NCBI RefSeq assembly: GCF_006228105.1
Contig: NZ_VDHH01000015.1
Origin: Chelonobacter sp006228105
GTDB taxonomy: Bacteria; Pseudomonadota; Gammaproteobacteria; Enterobacterales; Pasteurellaceae
Reading direction: 5' to 3' (one strand)
Length of the DNA stretch: 8,053 nt
In this document: in pieces, positions 6,825 to 8,053 of the stretch
How the letters are laid out: each line of letters starts with the position of its first letter
Position numbering within the stretch: position 1 is the stretch's first letter
Position numbers and translations under genes: made by a program
Notes under the pieces: generated by a model
The model's input: only the letters and a program-made list of their open reading frames with translations
Told to the model about the DNA's origin: nothing
Database searches by the model: none

Positions 6825-8024
6825 ATGGAATGGGCGATAAAGTCATCACAAATTGTATTTCCTGATGAAATTAAGAGTGGATATCTGGTGATTTCAAATG
6901 AGAGGATTCAAGGTTTTTATTCCACTTATCAAGGAAAAATAATCGATTATACCGATCAGATCATTATGCCGGGGTTTATTGATATTCATATCCATGGTTG
7001 GGGGCGAGGCTCTTTTTCCCATAAAGGCAGCAGTGGCGCATTATCACGCATGAGCAAAGATTTAGTGCATACCGGTACGACTGCTTATTTGGCAACTTCC
7101 GGGGCAATGCCAAATGATTTTTTAGAATATTCTTTGGCACAGGCAGCGGATTATATTGAATCAGCTACTCCGGATAATGGCGCTGAAGCTGTTGGTATTC
7201 ACATGGAAGGTCCCTATATTAATTCTGAATATTTAGGAATGCAAAGTGCGGATAGTTTACAACTTCCGAGTATTTCAGGCTTTGAAAAATTTAATCAGAT
7301 AGCGCGAGGACATATCCGTTCTATGACGTTAGCGCCAGAGCTGGAAGGGGGATTGGAGCTGACAAAATATTTGAGAAAGCAAAATATCACGGTTGCTGCA
7401 GGCCATACTGCTGCCACGTTTGACGAGATTACACGCGCCATCAAAGAAGCTGACCTGAACCATTTCACCCATTCATATAGTGCGATGCGTGGATTCCATC
7501 ATCGCGAATTAGGTGTGGTCGGTGCATTAATGTATTATCAAGATGTTTTTGCAGAAGTTGCCAAGCAGACTGGAATAACGATTAAGCCGGAAGCGTTTGA
7601 TATTCTTTATCGGTTAAAAACAGATAATAAAATGGTATTAACAACAGATTGTGTCGGCTTTGCTGATTTTCCGGCAGGATCGGCGTTTTATCATTATTTG
7701 CGCAAGCAGAAATTTAAAACGCAAGAAAATGGTTATTTACGCTTAGAGAATAGTGATGGATCTTATAGTGAAATTGATACTTCCAATTATGAAGCGATAA
7801 AAAATTTAGAAATGAGTTTTTTAGAATCAGTGCAAGCGGTTTTCCCACGTTTGGATAACGGTTTGCTATCTGTCGCCAGAATTGCAAGTGAGAATCCTGC
7901 TTATTTAGCAGGCATATCGGCTCGAAAAGGCAGCTTAGACAGTGGAAAAGATGCCGATATTTTAGTTTTAGATAATCAGCTTAATCTGTTACAGGTTTAC
8001 TGTAGAGGAATAAAACAGATTTGA
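6825..8024 (+). CDS. Divergent NagA-like amidohydrolase (putative amino-sugar phosphate deacetylase)
   Basis: This 399-residue cytoplasmic protein resembles N-acetylglucosamine-6-phosphate deacetylase, which removes acetate from GlcNAc-6-phosphate. The metal site is preserved: HIH at 55-57 in PGFIDIHIHG, Glu128 in GIHMEGP, His194 in AAGHT, His216 in FTHSYSAM and Asp275 in TTD. HHRELG at 225-230 matches the family's HHREPG, including the Arg that contacts the substrate phosphate across subunits. Two features are odd. The near-invariant ADGxH segment is replaced by AKQTGIT at 246-252, so its substrate-contacting His is absent. The GTLAGS-type loop is replaced by a longer unrelated stretch at about 300-330. 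Hydrolysis of an amide is therefore likely, but GlcNAc-6-phosphate may not be the substrate. It follows the lyase by 2 nt. It is the last gene seen in the operon, and no terminator appears in the remaining 29 nt. Confidence 0.82.
   Translation: MEWAIKSSQIVFPDEIKSGYLVISNERIQGFYSTYQGKIIDYTDQIIMPGFIDIHIHGWGRGSFSHKGSSGALSRMSKDLVHTGTTAYLATSGAMPNDFLEYSLAQAADYIESATPDNGAEAVGIHMEGPYINSEYLGMQSADSLQLPSISGFEKFNQIARGHIRSMTLAPELEGGLELTKYLRKQNITVAAGHTAATFDEITRAIKEADLNHFTHSYSAMRGFHHRELGVVGALMYYQDVFAEVAKQTGITIKPEAFDILYRLKTDNKMVLTTDCVGFADFPAGSAFYHYLRKQKFKTQENGYLRLENSDGSYSEIDTSNYEAIKNLEMSFLESVQAVFPRLDNGLLSVARIASENPAYLAGISARKGSLDSGKDADILVLDNQLNLLQVYCRGIKQI
7243..7251 (+). repeat. Near-match to USS (one mismatch)
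   Basis: AAAGTGCGGA at 7243-7252 differs from the uptake signal only at the last core base. It is the closest thing to a USS in the operon and could be a decayed, nascent or chance copy. Confidence 0.4.
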
Positions 8025-8053
8025 TTCGTTGTTTATAGTAGGGTCTGTTGATC

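Noticed and set aside
1..8053. CRISPR array, tRNA or rRNA genes
   Set aside because: No spaced direct repeats and no tRNA- or rRNA-like stretches were seen in the window.

Overview
The window looks like a Pasteurellaceae chromosome of the Haemophilus/Aggregatibacter/Pasteurella type. The main evidence is the Hin-type DNA uptake signal sequence (USS, core AAGTGCGGT), present in five perfect copies between positions 37 and 3771, two of them forming an inverted pair. The divergent glnA/typA pair is a common gammaproteobacterial arrangement and fits this assignment.

Layout: positions 1-168 are the non-coding 3' flank of glnA, with a USS and two GC-rich hairpins. glnA (169-1587, minus strand) encodes a complete glutamine synthetase. 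An AT-rich 284-bp divergent promoter region (1588-1871) separates it from typA/bipA (1872-3722, plus strand), a complete ribosome-associated GTPase. typA is followed by an intrinsic terminator built from two inverted USS copies (3745-3777).

Positions 3898-8024 hold a tight three-gene plus-strand operon. Gene 1 is a glucose-family PTS EIICB permease without its own EIIA. Gene 2 is a lyase of the fumarase/aspartase/adenylosuccinate lyase superfamily. Gene 3 is a divergent NagA-like amidohydrolase. The gaps are 12 nt and 2 nt, and each gene has a clear Shine-Dalgarno sequence. The operon is AT-richer than glnA and typA, uses more AGA/AGG/ATA codons and has no perfect USS, so it is probably an accessory island placed after the housekeeping typA gene.

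The operon is the most interesting part. A PTS permease would import and phosphorylate a sugar conjugate. The lyase would split off an unsaturated acid, by family precedent often fumarate, by beta-elimination. The NagA-like enzyme would hydrolyse an N-acyl group or other amide, feeding a hexose-6-phosphate or amino-sugar-6-phosphate into central metabolism. I recognise no characterised pathway with this gene set. The lyase and deacetylase both depart from their families' usual motifs, which suggests an unusual substrate. No regulator, kinase or isomerase lies in the window; the operon could continue past 8053.
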